In this document: in pieces, positions 12,381-24,040 of the stretch
How positions within the stretch are numbered: position 1 is the stretch's first letter
How the letters are laid out: every line of letters starts with the position of its first letter
Assembly: GCA_031308135.1 (NCBI GenBank)
Contig: JAHLJT010000631.1
Location: 156,195,276-156,259,275 of the forward strand
From: Acheta domesticus
Taxonomy: Eukaryota; Arthropoda; Insecta; Orthoptera; Gryllidae
Length of the DNA stretch: 64,000 nt
Reading direction: 5' to 3'
Program-made: the position numbers and the translations under genes
The notes under the pieces: model-generated
Told to the model about the DNA's origin: nothing
The model's database searches: none
Seen by the model: only the letters and a program-made list of their open reading frames with translations

Positions 12381-12586
12381 TACAAAGCAGAACTGCAGTT
12401 TGGAAGATGGAAGAATTCAATCCATCTTTAATAGATGTTAGTATAGAATTTATGAATATTTGCTAAAGAATTGTGTGTGAAGCAGATTTTTGTTTAGTTC
12501 TTAAGAAGGTATCTGTAATATAAATGAAATCAGTTACGTCATCAATAAAATTATATTTATATCACCCCTAGCATAATAACAATCTT

Positions 12587-12588
<2 letters not shown>

Positions 12589-12645
<57 letters not shown>
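12589..12645. repeat. (AT)n microsatellite
   Basis: An uninterrupted AT dinucleotide run of about 55 bp. Confidence 0.95.
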
Positions 12646-12647
<2 letters not shown>

Positions 12648-12790
12648 GTGTATTAAAGACGTCAAGGGGGGACCCGGGATCCCAGTGGGACGACCCGAGG
12701 AGGATGAAGTTTTGTAATTGTTGTAATTCTAATTGTAATCATGTTTGCCACCGACCGTTAGGTCAAAGCGAACTTTAATAAATCTAAGAC
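12646..12790 (+). mobile_element. Possible non-LTR retrotransposon 3' end
   Basis: Directly after the AT run lies a GC-rich block (GGGGGGACCCGGGATCCCAG), then TTGTAATTGTTGTAATTCTAATTG, then GCCACCGACCGTTAGGTC and an AATAAA at about 12,777. A GC-rich to AT-rich transition ending at a polyadenylation signal is typical of LINE 3' ends. There is no coding sequence or poly-A tail to confirm it. Confidence 0.3.
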
Positions 12791-12954
12791 AGGATATTAT
12801 TGTGATCATATGTGGAATCATATGTGGTCTCAGAAAACAAAGGTAAGGCCAATAGTTGAGTTAAAATAAAAGGCTCCTCCAAGCGAATGGAATCGGCAGG
12901 GTCGCAACAAACCAAACAAACAAACCTCAGAGAACGTGGCCTTTTGGCTCGTGA

Positions 12955-13440
12955 TGGAGGGGGTAGCGGCGTGGAGGGCAAGGCGAAGGGGTGCACGCGC
13001 GTCATCAGCGGAGGCGGCCCGGGGCGGCGCGCCGCTGCGCTGCGCTGCGCGGCGCGCGTAATGGGACTGTCGCGGCGAAGGGTTGGCCAGCGGCCGGCGC
13101 AGCGCCGCGCGAGAGGAGAGGGGCGGGGCGGGACGAGACGAGGGCAGTTGCTGGGGACGAGGAGAGCGCCAATATTTACGTTGGGTGGAGGGGAGGGGGC
13201 GGTGAGGTTGGATTCTTGCGAGCCCCCAACAGGGCAAACCTGTCAGCGGTCGGCTCGCAGCTCGTTCTATCAACAGAGGAGCTGGAGCCGCTCTCGCAGC
13301 GCGACCGGCGACCGCCACTTCGCCTCGCCCGCCCTCGCCGCGCCCTCTCCCAAGCACCTGCCCGCTCGTCGCCTCCCTCCGCCAAGACGCGTCCTCCCTC
13401 CTCCCTTCCGCCTCGATTCTCCGCCGTCCGCTTAGAGCAC
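12955..13440. promoter_or_regulatory. CpG island C
   Basis: Dense CpG with ORFs up to 182 codons in several frames on both strands, all compositionally biased. It is followed by 500 bp of pyrimidine-rich plus-strand sequence (13,450-13,990), which is why an apparent membrane-like ORF appears at 13,568-13,786. Confidence 0.45.
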
Positions 13441-13989
13441 CTCTAGCAATGTTTGCTCAACTGCTCACTCCTCATGTTCGTTCACTAGACGTTCTCTTTC
13501 GCAATTTTTCTTCCACGGCCGCAGACTTTTAATAATACACTTCCACTATTAACAACCTATTATTACAATGGTTTTCTTCCTACTTTCCCTCTTTTCATTT
13601 CACTTAACCCTTCAAAAGACTCAGTCCAGCCGATCAACATTTTATATAGACCTAACACGCATTATTAATATATACAGCTCTTTTGCCTATCTCTATGCTG
13701 TTCACCTTTCTCCTTCCCTATCTATTTTCTTTCTCCTATTTGTCTTTCATCACCGGACTTCTTCCTGGCCTCACCCCTTCCTCTGATCGCAGCAACCCAA
13801 CCACCGTGCGTGTCATGCTTTGCCTCGCGTCGCCCGTCTGTCGTCTCCAGCCAGCGTTTGCCTCCTTCCACAGTCGCCATCCCACATCCCGCTGTCCATT
13901 GTCCATTGCTTGCCTGGAAAGTCCGCCTCTCAGACTCACTCGGCGGCCCCAAATATTGACCAAACTTCTATGGCTTCTTGATCGCATCG

Positions 13990-14240
13990 AGAAATATTGA
14001 ATCGGGGCTACGCGTCCCGGCAACTCTGCAGTTCGCTTCGGCCCCGCACTGTCCTTCTCCTCCTCCGGCTGTCCCTCCGCTGGCGTCCGCGCCCGCGCTC
14101 GCGTCCGCGCGCTAACCGCTTGCAGGCGCGGCGGAGCTTTTCCGACCGCCTTGTTTGCCTTATCATCGTTACGCAATTACTTGCCGCCGCGGAGGCGTGC
14201 TTCGGAGGCAATCCCGTTAGCACCCGTCAGCCCAGCTGCT
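13990..14240. promoter_or_regulatory. CpG island D
   Basis: About 250 bp, CpG-rich. It is the last of the 10-14 kb cluster. Confidence 0.4.
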
Positions 14241-14249
14241 GGCCATATC

Positions 14250-15035
14250 TAGTTAGTACCGACGAAGTCCTCCCGTCAATTTACATTAATAAATACAAAA
14301 AACACAAGCCTGTTTGCATACGTGAATGCTGAAATTCTGGGGCCACCAATAAAATTCTGGGAAAAGAAATTAAATAAACATTGATTGGGAAGGCAGGGGA
14401 AGAGTAAGATTTAAAATGTTTCCTCCAAAATGGAACAACACAGAGTGTTTCTACTGAATATATTCAATTAAACAACCTAAAACATGGAAACATTTGCTTC
14501 ATGTCTAGTCGGAATACAGTGTAGTATGACTTGTAAGTTGCGTTAAAAAGTCATATTTCTCGATTACTGAATCATTTTAAAACAATTTAACAAGTAAACC
14601 AAGGACAAACAGCGATCTCGACATCCAGATAGCTTCAAATAGCTTCAAATGTTTCAACAAAAATTTGCGTATAAAAATGAATTCACTCTGCTAATTCATG
14701 ATATTCTTAAAGTCGCTTTTTAATTCAACTATAAGGGAGAGAAAAATAGAGAAATTATAAAAATACGTTTTTGAAGCTCAAAGAGAATGCAGGTGGAAAG
14801 AGGGACCAAACCAAAGAGAAAACCAAAAAGCTTACTTAGGTTATGCGGATTATGAAGCTAAAGAGTACGAGAAAGTCTGTGCCAAATTGGAGCATCATTG
14901 CGTAGTTAACCTTTGTATGTCCGTAACAGGAAATCAGAATATGAATAACTAGTAAAGTTGGATAAATAGCGACTCTTAAATCGCGAGGTTTTTTCAAAAG
15001 CAGTAATTTACTGGCAATGTTTCTAAGGCAGTAAA
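14250..15035. other. AT-rich spacer
   Basis: No gene is seen. There is a short tandem of ATAGCTTCAA at about 14,629-14,650. Confidence 0.45.
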
Positions 15036-15038
15036 TAA

Positions 15039-15555
15039 CTAGTTGTGCTACAACAGCACATACTTTCCCGCGTTATTGGAAACAGCTACGTAGTATTGAA
15101 ATATTGCACACTCTGCGCTTCTAACATCTTACCTATCATTTGAAAACGTCCAATTCAACGAAGAAGCGAACAACTCATTGTTTCCATCGCAGTATTGTCA
15201 GAACTATGTGAATTCTACAACTGCATAAAAATATCATACAAAAGTTTTGTAAACTTATATTGGATAAAGAAATCTGATACCCAGGATAATACAGAAATAC
15301 ATTTCGTAGGGCCTTGATTAGAAAAGAGTATTCTAAAACCATGCAACAAATACATTACCCATTACAAATGGTACAGCATTTGGTGTAAAAACTAAATATT
15401 TCATGCAAATATCTGCATGAAATTTGAATATGATAACTCCTTTTGATATAGCTATATCAAGTCACAACAATGGCCCGTAATTCACAGAAATTCGCGAGCG
15501 GGAAACAAAATTCCATTGTATCATACCCTGCATTGTTGATATTCCCTGACAGATA
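15039..15555 (-). mobile_element. Helentron-like subfamily 2, 3'-terminal copy
   Basis: Read on the minus strand it ends CGCGGGAAAGTATGTGCTGTTGTAGCAC then ACAACTAGTT: a GTGCT/AGCAC hairpin followed directly by CTAG and TT. The reverse complement aligns nearly base for base with 27,725-28,198, including GTAGAATTCACATAGTTCTGACAA and CACCAAATGCTGTACCATT. The copies share the terminal signature of the main family but have a different interior. The repeat covers the start of the 158-codon plus ORF at 15,470-15,946 and most of the 127-codon minus ORF, so neither is accepted as a host gene. Confidence 0.7.
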
Positions 15556-16300
15556 TGGTACGTCCGAGGTTAATAATGAAGTACGGTCTCTTATGACGAC
15601 AGTGATACCAAACGTCGCCCATTTCTGTTTTACTGTAGGAATCGAAGTTACGCGCTCGATTGTGACGACGGTAACGTTTCTGTTAAGCTCCTCCCGTCTT
15701 ATGTACTTCGAAATGTCAGTCCCAGGAACTTCATGCATTGAAAATGTTAAAATTATAGAACATGCAAACCTGAACTTAGTATATGGCAATATATACACTA
15801 TGCAAAGCCAATATACGCGCTTAAAACTCAGAATATGCATTAAACAAAAATATAGTGAGAAACAGATAACATTTATGTATATAATTCTTCATTTTACATC
15901 GTGGTACAAAAGGCATGTAAGAAATATATATTTCCAAATACTATAATTACCAAAAATGTATTAAGCAAGAGAACCAGAATCATTGTTACAAGATGCCGTA
16001 ATATTCAGACCAGTTTACTAAGTTCATGTGCACAAATAAAGTTACAGGAAGTAAATCGTTTCAAGCGAAAACAATCTTATCAGAAGGCTATCGGGAATAT
16101 TGTGTTGATATGGCAGCATTGGCATGACTTAATTGGGTTTTCTTTTGAAAGAGAAGTACACGAAAATATCTGACTTTGACCCTCTTATACGCAAAAACTT
16201 GGAATATGACCTTAAATATGACCCGTAAATAAAATTATGCAGTTTGTGAAAAAAATCCCAGTAATATGCAATTATGCCAAACCAAAAGGGCTACTTTTGT

Positions 16301-16500
16301 TTCATTTTTACTTTCCCGTATATGTACGTATATACGGAGTAATATTGGTAGTATAGGAAAAGTTACGTAATGCTACAGAAAATCTATTTCGAAAATTCAA
16401 CGGAAATACACGTTTTGGGGTCCCCTGATACCGAAAAAGTGGGTCTTTTCAAAACATCCGTCCGTCTGTCTGTCGGTCTGTAAATGTGTCCTTCGTGCTG
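16301..16500 (+). mobile_element. Helentron-like family, isolated 5' end
   Basis: It starts with TTTTTACTTTCCCGTATATGTACG and TATATACGGAGTAATA, then TAGTATAGGAAAAGTTACGTAATGCT, GGGGTCCCCTGATACCGAAAAAGTG and the CCGTCCGTCTGTCTGTC microsatellite. It breaks off shortly after the microsatellite. Confidence 0.7.
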
Positions 16501-16528
16501 GACTAACAACGAACAACGTGAGCTTCGT

Positions 16529-16553
16529 GAATATATATATATATATATATATT
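16529..16553. repeat. (AT)n microsatellite
   Basis: A short perfect AT run. Confidence 0.9.
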
Positions 16554-16559
16554 GTAACC

Positions 16560-17600
16560 TGAAACATTAGAAAACTGAAAAGAGTGTCCTAATAGGAGTT
16601 ATTAGAGTATTCAATGTTGTAATATTCCAAGACGTACTATTAACAAAAGTCAACACTTCAAAAAACATATTTATCATGAACATTGCAATGAATCCGTGAT
16701 TGCCGCAAAGCCCACAGAAGGGAAAGACTGTGTGGTAAGCAATGGGCCATCGATGTCATGACAACAAAAAGATCAACAACGGGAAAAGAATGGTGAAAGA
16801 GCTTTGTGAAACGGTGTGAAAAAGGAAGTTATTTTGGCTGATGGAATAATAATATTGATTATGAACGTTTTGTTTTGAAGATAATGTGGATATATCCAAA
16901 TGGTATTATTAATATATGGATAAAGAATATTCAAGACATTGGCAAGGTATAGTGATACATTTTTTTAAACATCACCAAAGGAAGACGGAAGTATCCGTAA
17001 ACTCAAATACCGGAATTTATAAACTGAGAGAGAAAGAAAGAAAGGAAACACAATTATATGAACATTGGGAGAGATAAACTTGAGTTTTTTTGAAAACATT
17101 AACTATCAAAACAAAATAATGTTAATGAATATCTTTAGCGTGTTTCGGTTCTAATTATTTGTTCAGTTAATTTAATCGTTTCGTCGTGGAGATTCTAAGA
17201 TTGAACTTCATTATTTTTTTTAATATTTCATTTCTGCACCCAGAAAGCAAGAAAATTTCAGTTCGTAGTATATAGTAGTATGTTTAGACTTATTAATTCA
17301 TATTTTTGTTAATAAAATGTTATTCGTTGAACTTTGTGTTTGTTTCTATCATCATTGCAAGTAAGTTTATTATATTTTAAAATGTACAGTGTATACTGTA
17401 TCATTATCAACCCTAAATTTGTTTGTAGAATTATAAATTTTTCCAACTATTTTAATAAACTTTAAATTTATAAGGAAAAGAAAAAATAGTACATTTTTGG
17501 CGCATGAACATAGGGACCTGATAATTAAATATTATCTGATAATTGCGATTACCTGATAATTGAAATTAATTTAAATTATAGAATCTTACTGGTATTTTGT
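16560..17600. other. AT-rich sequence 5' of gag remnant
   Basis: It may contain the 5' LTR or leader of the adjoining retrotransposon remnant, but no TG...CA ends, primer-binding site or repeated LTR could be identified. Confidence 0.3.
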
Positions 17601-17620
17601 TGAAGAAAAACAAATACAAA

Positions 17621-18795
17621 ATGGAAACTAGGAGTAAATCGATGGCACGACAGATTGGAGAAAGTTTGAACGAAGTTGTAGAGGATCTTTCTGAAAGAAC
17701 AGAAAGTAATGTTGAAACACTAAGTAATATCGATCTGATGGAAAATGCTAGTACAGTGGGAAATTTGCAGGAAATGGTAGTTATAGAAAGACACAATGTG
17801 ATAAGTGATGAGGGGACGTTAGGAAGTAAAAATGGTACTGCTATTGAAAGTATGTTTCAATTAATGTTAGAGAAAATGGAAAAAAATCTAAAAGATTACG
17901 ATTAGGAAAAAATGGAGGAAAAGTTTCGGCGACTAGAACAGTATTATCAACAAAATTCCCGCAATTTGAATAAGATAAATAAAAATTTAGAGCGAATGGA
18001 AAGGAATTATCAAGAATTATATAAAATGGTAGATCAAAAGGTTTTATAACTTTTGAAATTCCATAGATAATAAATTATGTGACATTAGTAAAAAATGAAA
18101 GACACTAAAAGAAATTGTAAAGATGAGATTTTAGTATTAAAGGATGTAATATCCACAGATGTAAATATAATTAAAAATAGAGTTGACAAACTTGAAAATA
18201 ATATTACCACTGATGGTGATTTTGGTAAAAAAATTGGGGAGGTTAAACAATATGTATAAGAAACAACTATGAATGATTTTAAATTAGCTTGTGACGAACA
18301 CTTGGATAATTTGAAAGTAAAAGTTAAGGAATGGGAGCGTAAGTTTCAAACTTTGACTGCGGAGAATAAATATACTAGTTTTCATAACTGGCAAACTCCT
18401 TTAAATTTATTTTTTGAAGAAGATATAATGGAAATGCCTTATACATTTTTGTTAGCCGTGGAGAATTATTTTCTTGTGAATAATGTTCTTGAATCAGTAT
18501 AAGTTTAATTAATGTACAATATGTTATGAGGGAAAGCTCGATTATGACACCAGGCATTAATACCAGTTCCAAATACATATGAAGAGTGGAAAATGAGTTT
18601 TTAGACCATTATTGGAATGAAGATCAGAGTTTCAGTTTAAAAATGAAATTGTTGTCTGAAAAGTACGAAAGAAACGGTAATGAATCTATGATTTTGCAAT
18701 CCGTAAAGTTACTGCACTAAAATTATGTGGCGAATCAATGGCAGAACATGGGATTATTAGAATTATCTCGAGGCAATTGCCCATATATTTATCAT
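17621..18795 (+). pseudogene. Decayed LTR-retrotransposon gag region (Ty3-like)
   Basis: It starts at an ATG at 17,621. The first part reads in one frame as a charged, coiled-coil-rich N-terminus, broken by single stops at 17,903 (TAG) and 18,047 (TAA). A second coiled-coil stretch runs from 18,094 to 18,256. From 18,269 comes a gag-core-like segment (hydrophobic TFLLAVENYF helix). After a frameshift near 18,595, the short motif DHYWNEDQ appears, a typical retrotransposon gag landmark, followed by a degenerate C-terminal helix up to about 18,790. No protease, RT, integrase or LTR was found. Stops and frameshifts mean it is not functional. Family resemblance is by eye only, and it abuts the recombinase remnant tail to tail. 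Confidence 0.65.
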
Positions 18796-19262
18796 AAACA
18801 TTAATTACAGCATTGGAACTAGATTTCCATCCTTCGTGTCCTTTCAACGTATGTATATCAGTACCTGAGTCAAGTCTGGAGCAAAGAAGCAGATGATCTT
18901 CGAAAGCAATGTCCAGTTAAAACTTCAGGTTTTGTTTGTCCAAGACACGTACCAATAAGTTAAGGAATGGCCCCAAATGTGTTAATACTAATAGGTTGTA
19001 TTGTGAATTTCTCATTTTAGTAATTTACGAACAGGGGATTATGATTTGCTTTTAAAGGGCGAAGACTTAAGTGTTTGTTCAATGTCTCTAAACAATTAAA
19101 TCCTTCGACGTTTCCTCTCGTAACAATTTCTCTCATATTCTTAGTTTTCGTATTTGGAACCTTAATTTTAAAAAGTATATCATAGTCAATTACATATTTA
19201 CCGTCATATTTTTCATTCCTTCTCTTCGACAAGCACAAAATACCCCTGCAATTAATGTTACC
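18784..19262 (-). pseudogene. Crypton-like tyrosine recombinase, C-terminal half (broken)
   Basis: On the minus strand the reading from 19,262 gives a segment with KIKVPNTKTK and LRPLKANHNP, then, across stops, QPISINTFG, the catalytic H-x-x-R block TGHCFRRSSASLL near 18,890-18,915, and LKGHEGWKSSS with the H/W motif near 18,830. A candidate nucleophile tyrosine (NVYDKY) lies near 18,790. These motifs and their order match the eukaryotic tyrosine recombinases common in insect genomes (Crypton-type or domesticated relatives). Several in-frame stops and frameshifts make it a pseudogene. The matching N-terminal half is 2 kb upstream on the same strand. Confidence 0.8.
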
Positions 19263-19283
19263 TTCATCATTAAATAATGACTA

Positions 19284-19630
19284 GCGTACCCGTGCGAGAA
19301 CTCTCGCATGTTAAAAACCCAGCCTTTCCCTATCCATTTGTCTATCAATTAAGAAGGAAAGTTGTTAATGAAATATGTTTATTTTTTTAATGTATAAATG
19401 TAACTTCTATTGTACTTGCAGAATATTAAACAAAAATAACAATACAATTGATGTTGGAAACAATTTTTCAATAAAAGTTTATTTCGCATTATAGAGAAAT
19501 GTTCTCGGAACAATTCATACTTCTTTAAAAACAACTTTGAACAAATTATTCACTCCTCCTTGAGAGTTAACGTTTCGCTTTCCTTGATAGTCACAAACAT
19601 AATAGAAAAGGTTTTTACTCTTCAGAAAGC
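19284..19630. repeat. Dispersed repeat, copy 1 (GCGTACCCGTGCGAGAAC)
   Basis: It begins GCGTACCCGTGCGAGAACTC, in which TGCGAGA-AC-TCTCGCA forms a 7-bp hairpin, and ends CAGAAAGC. It aligns along about 350 bp with 20,313-20,667, with roughly a quarter of positions changed. Both copies lie in the sequence that splits the recombinase gene. The class is unknown. Confidence 0.65.
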
Positions 19631-20312
19631 AAAGCAAAGCAAAGTAGTGCGTAAATACCGATGGAGCAAGTACAACCCTACTCTTTGCAATATTACTTGA
19701 ATTTTCTTGATTTGTAATGAGGAATAGAGAGGGTTTTGAAGAGTTCAGGGTACCAGCTTGCTGCGGTGCGAAAATTGAAAAATTATTTGTGTATTAAAAA
19801 GTATTGGATTATTTTCAGCGTTCTTATGTACTTCAAGAAAAGCAATTCCGAGCCAAAAAATAAACTAATAATTTCACCTTTGAGTACTAAATACAATTTG
19901 TTACCATTGGAAACAATTTTTTAGGCTTAGACTTCACTTCGGTACATGGAAATGTTATTCAAATGATGTTTGCATATTGAATATCTTAACGAACCGACAC
20001 CTTGAGTTTAATATCAGATGGTGTATTATTTACAATATGAGCTTGCAGCTGGGCGTTGATGAACATACTTCCAGACACCACCAACATTTAAATCGTGCCT
20101 TTGGACTGCGAATGTTGGCAGTTGTCGAGTGACTTCTTCTATTCTTTCTATAATTTTAAATTTACTTGCTTTTTTAAATTAATTCACGTAGTATTGTAGG
20201 TCAGCGGGATTTGATTTTTGTTTTTTATTTATTTCAAGTTATTTTACTTTAGCTAATTTAAAACGTTTGTTCTTTGTGTTGTACCATACACAAGTTTTTC
20301 CCTACTACCTCC

Positions 20313-20667
20313 GCGTACCCGTGCGAGAACTCTCACATGTTAGACCCTATGTTAGATCCCTATCCTTATATTTCCATTTTAAGAGGGGAAGTAGTTAACG
20401 AAACGTGTTTATTTGTTTAAAAATATATAAAGGTAACTTGCAATGTACTAACACAATATCAAATAAAATAAAAAACAATGCAATTGATGTTTAAAATAAA
20501 TTTTCAATAAATATTTATCTAGTATCATGGAGAATTTTCTTTGAACAATTCACAGCACTTCCTTAAAGACAACATTTGTAGTAATTATTCAATATTCTTT
20601 GACAGCTAGCTTTTAGCTTCTCGTGAGTCACAAAAATCTTAGAAACGCTTTTTACGTTTGAGAAAGC
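20313..20667. repeat. Dispersed repeat, copy 2
   Basis: A direct-orientation partner of 19,284-19,630, starting 1,029 bp after it. The opening hairpin has one mismatch in its stem here (TCTCACA). Shared landmarks are GTTTATTT, TGCAATGTAC, CAATTGATGTT, TTCAATAAA, GAACAATTCA and AGTCACAAA. Confidence 0.65.
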
Positions 20668-20670
20668 TAC

Positions 20671-20913
20671 GTGTCTGAACTCGCTGACTTTAAAATTTCA
20701 TCGAATGATAACGAAAATACTGGTTCAGGTAAAACACAGTCTTCACTCTTCTCGGTGAACCCACATACCTCCTCAATTATGTACACAGCACTTACAGACA
20801 CCGGTAAAACGTTAGTTGATTGGTTTCACTACACACAAAGAAACAATCTTCATAGGTATCAAGGAACTATAGGAGTACTTCTAGTTGTTGCTGGAGAGCA
20901 AATCTTGAATTAA
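20671..20913 (+). other. Unrecognised 80-codon ORF
   Basis: An open frame without repeats or low complexity, immediately after dispersed repeat copy 2. Part of the product is mixed and protein-like (SSIMYTALTDTGKTLVDWFH). I recognise no family and see no convincing splice sites. It lies inside the insertion that splits the recombinase pseudogene, so a transposon fragment is the likelier origin. Confidence 0.2.
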
Positions 20914-21245
20914 TGATTATGCAAATAAACCTCGTCAGACTGCACAAACTACGGTGTTAACAGAAAGCGTAAATAAAGATTGACGAATCTAAGCCTTCTA
21001 AGCGTGTCGCCACAAAAATTGCTACCAGCAGAAAGGACTGAAATATTGAGGCGGCCTTGAAAGTATTGAAGGGTAGAACCGAAAAGTTAATTGAATGGAT
21101 CGGAGAATGTCTCATCTTGTAGATTATGGTGTGAAAAACGCTTCTTTGAGGCCCTTGACCTCCAAAGTTTACTTTTTAAGGCCCTAAAAGCCTTTTTTTA
21201 TGAGTTATTTGCCGATATAGATTGACATGTGGGGCGGGCTGCATT

Positions 21246-21845
21246 TTACATGAATATTTCGATGCATTTGTTTAAAGAAATCATCCATATTTTTAAAGTC
21301 AAAGTGGAATTCGTCAAGTCTCCGTGAAATTCTCTTTCTTTAGAACCCTCATTTATAAAGATTGGTTGCGTGTGAGAGCCGGAACGCAAAGGTATACTAC
21401 TGAAATAATACAGGAGACGATCGTCATCTGCCTTCACTAAAAATCTATGAATATCTTCATTTGCAAAAATTCCCGATTTCTTGGGCACATATCCGTCACT
21501 TTGTCTCGTAAAAACCGCAACCAATTGCGTATATTTACTTATATCAATATTTTTATTGGGCGAAATTCTGCTTCGTAGCATGGAGTAGTGACATCACATT
21601 GAACTGGGATTCTCTTTTTCAGCTTTAAAATTAAATATGCCAGCGTAACATTTTCAGAAATATCGGAAACATTTCTTCACTACACCATTCTTCAAAAATT
21701 TGATATTTTTTCTCGTAAGACATTCTTGATTTTTCGGTTATTAAACGATTCAGAGCATAAGTTGCTCTTCTTTCAATTTCATCATCCATGCTTATTGATA
21801 TCTCAATAATATTTTCTGAAGCATCTAATAATTCACATGCGTATA
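21246..21845 (-). pseudogene. Crypton-like tyrosine recombinase, N-terminal half (broken)
   Basis: Minus-strand reading from about 21,845 gives DDEIERRATYALNRLITEKS and SYEKKYQIFEEWCSEE, the usual SAM-like N-terminal helices of insect tyrosine recombinases. After a frameshift near 21,632 it continues as ISENVTLAYLILKL. After a second shift near 21,560 it reads DISKYTQLVAVFTRQSDGYV and PKKSGIFANEDIHRFLVKAD, the conserved core-binding to catalytic linker. Resemblance fades before the first catalytic Arg. The C-terminal half follows at 19,262-18,784 on the same strand. About 2 kb of repeats separates the halves. Confidence 0.8.
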
Positions 21846-22287
21846 CTTTTTACCTTTTTACACGACTCCTCTTCTCGTTCTTTTGTCTTTAATACTGAAA
21901 TCATCCATGGCTTTCCACTAACCTTAATCAACAAAATAGGTCACGTAAGTTGGCCACACTTCTCAAAGGAAAAATAGTCAATATTTCAGATATTTGAGGT
22001 TTTACAAAGTGGAGAAAACGTTGTACGATATACGTATCGTAACATCTTATTTCAATAGTCAATTGGTTATCTAACTCGCTCCTATCGTCGCTCATTTGAT
22101 AATTTTCCAATCTCGTAGTGTAATAAGATGTGTTACGATACTGATATCGTAAATAACTATTCCTTTCGATATGCGTAATCAGTAAAACATTTACATTGCA
22201 TGAATAAAAAAAACCGGGGGCATGTTTACTTACCGGGAAAGCTCATAAGGCCTTGTACTTCATTCTTAACGTCAGACGCGCTAGAGC

Positions 22288-22532
22288 AATTTTTATTTTA
22301 AATATTTCAAAATAAATAATTTATAAAAGATTAATGTGATTTATAAAAGATTAATATATAACAAGAGGTCGAATGTAAGAAACGTACAATGAAATAATAT
22401 ACAAAATTGCAAATTCTAATTTACGACCCCTCCAGCTGCCTGAAGCGCAGTAAATTTGTAGAAGGCTATTAAATGTGTCACGAAATTGTAGAAAAACTAC
22501 TCGAATTTTCAAAAAAGTAATCATGACCTTAT
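22288..22532 (-). mobile_element. Inverted dispersed-repeat copy paired with 27,480-27,715
   Basis: Its reverse complement matches 27,480-27,715 over about 240 bp, including AATATACAAAATTGCA, TTCTAATTTACGAC, CCAGCTG and GAAGCGCAGTAAATTT. The right part (AAAAACTACTCG...TCATGACC) is also a degenerate Helentron-like module, so this may be a subfamily interior. It contains a 17-bp tandem (ATTTATAAAAGATTAAT) at 22,318-22,358. Confidence 0.6.
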
Positions 22533-22539
22533 TTGAAGA

Positions 22540-24036
22540 TCTTTTGTTGATGAGTGTAGGTTGCAGCGCGTGTGGTGATAGCGAACTGTGAATAAATTAA
22601 GACGGGGCCAAATTACACTGCAGATCACATCCCCTGGTTGCTACTTGCGTTGGAGAACCACTAGTGATTGATTGATGATGTGTAAGTCACCAGTCTCGCG
22701 TAACTGAAAATGTTCTTTCAGGTGCTGTCACCACCACAAATGAATTGAGAGGCATATAGAGTGAGTACATATATTATTAAATCAAACGTTTGTTGTACAA
22801 AGAAATTAAACTCATGAGATTAATACCTAGCAACGAATTAAATAAGCATAGGCATGAAGTTGTTATGTTTTGAATTGAGTTACTAAAATTATTGAAATTA
22901 AAAGTCTTAGCACAAACAAAATTAAGAAACTAAATGCAGGTGAACAGTGAGGCTGTTGTATTCATAGGTAATTATTACATTTATTGGTTACAAATTAGTA
23001 CGTGATGATCAGCTGTTGTCGCCCTGGCAGAAGCTGAACTGAACGTCACCCAGCCGGGCGATCGTGTTGGAGGCTGACACACGTGGTAGTAACCTCGTGT
23101 GCGCAGTAGACGCGATCACACCTTTTGTAGGCAGCAATATCGTGGGAGTAATACCATACCACTGTTGTAGCACGCAGATCACATGCTATACTGGAGCAAT
23201 ACTGGCATGCAACGAATTACAAGCTTAATTAAATATGCAGTGCGTAAATGTTACAAGCAGAAAGATTGCACCATGTTGCTTTACATGTTAAGACTGAAGT
23301 TTTGCATTGTAGATAGTCACGTAAGTTTATTGAAAGACATTGTCAAAGCAGAAGCTTGACTCTGTTGCGTAACACATAAAGAATAGACTTCTGTGTTGTG
23401 CAGAGATATTTTGTCACGATATAAATGCAAATTCACTTATTGCGCAAGGGCTTGAGAACGAAGTTCTTGGTTTACGCGCACGATGGTTCACCTGAAAATG
23501 TTAAAGTTCCTGCAACGTAGTTGATTGCACTGACTAGTTCACCGTATGGCATTGAACTATAAAGGAAAAAAGTATCTTGCACGCGCAACATGTTGGAAGG
23601 TGAGTGAGAGATGCGCACGTCTGTACGTTGTGGCGTCAAGCTCTGCATTGTCTTTGTGCCGCGTGGAGCCTAGGGCGGTCAGGCCGGCTTGGCATCAACA
23701 TTAGCGACAACCAATAGTCATGCATGTTCATGTAATGAGAAAGTTATAAATTGAATTGTTAATTAAACAAACTATATAGAAAAGTAAGTTATTGAATATT
23801 ATAATTTACAATATGCTTTGTGCAGTTAACCTTTTGGTAAATTAATTACTGCGCAGAACTTGAGTACGTTGCGGGCGGTTCTCGCAATGACGCGCAACGG
23901 AAGGAGACGGCGCAACGGAAACAGCCTTTCTGAGAATCTGAGGATCGCGTGCCGTTGTCAAACGTATTTTCGTAGCTGAATAAATACAAATGAAAGTTTG
24001 TACAATAACTTAGTCATATACAATGAACGTAATGGA
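22540..24036. other. Mixed-composition spacer
   Basis: No gene is recognised. It has moderately high CpG with several GCGCAAC motifs near 23,892-23,912, and a weakly duplicated segment containing AAGCAGAA...GTTGC at about 23,257 and 23,348. Confidence 0.35.
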
Positions 24037-24040
24037 TTAA

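Noticed and set aside
15470..15946. 158-codon ORF as a host gene
   Set aside because: Its first part lies in a dispersed repeat whose other copy (27,725-28,198) does not preserve the frame.
23250..23400. Tandem repeat with AAGCAGAA/GTTGC
   Set aside because: The similarity is too patchy to claim a duplication.
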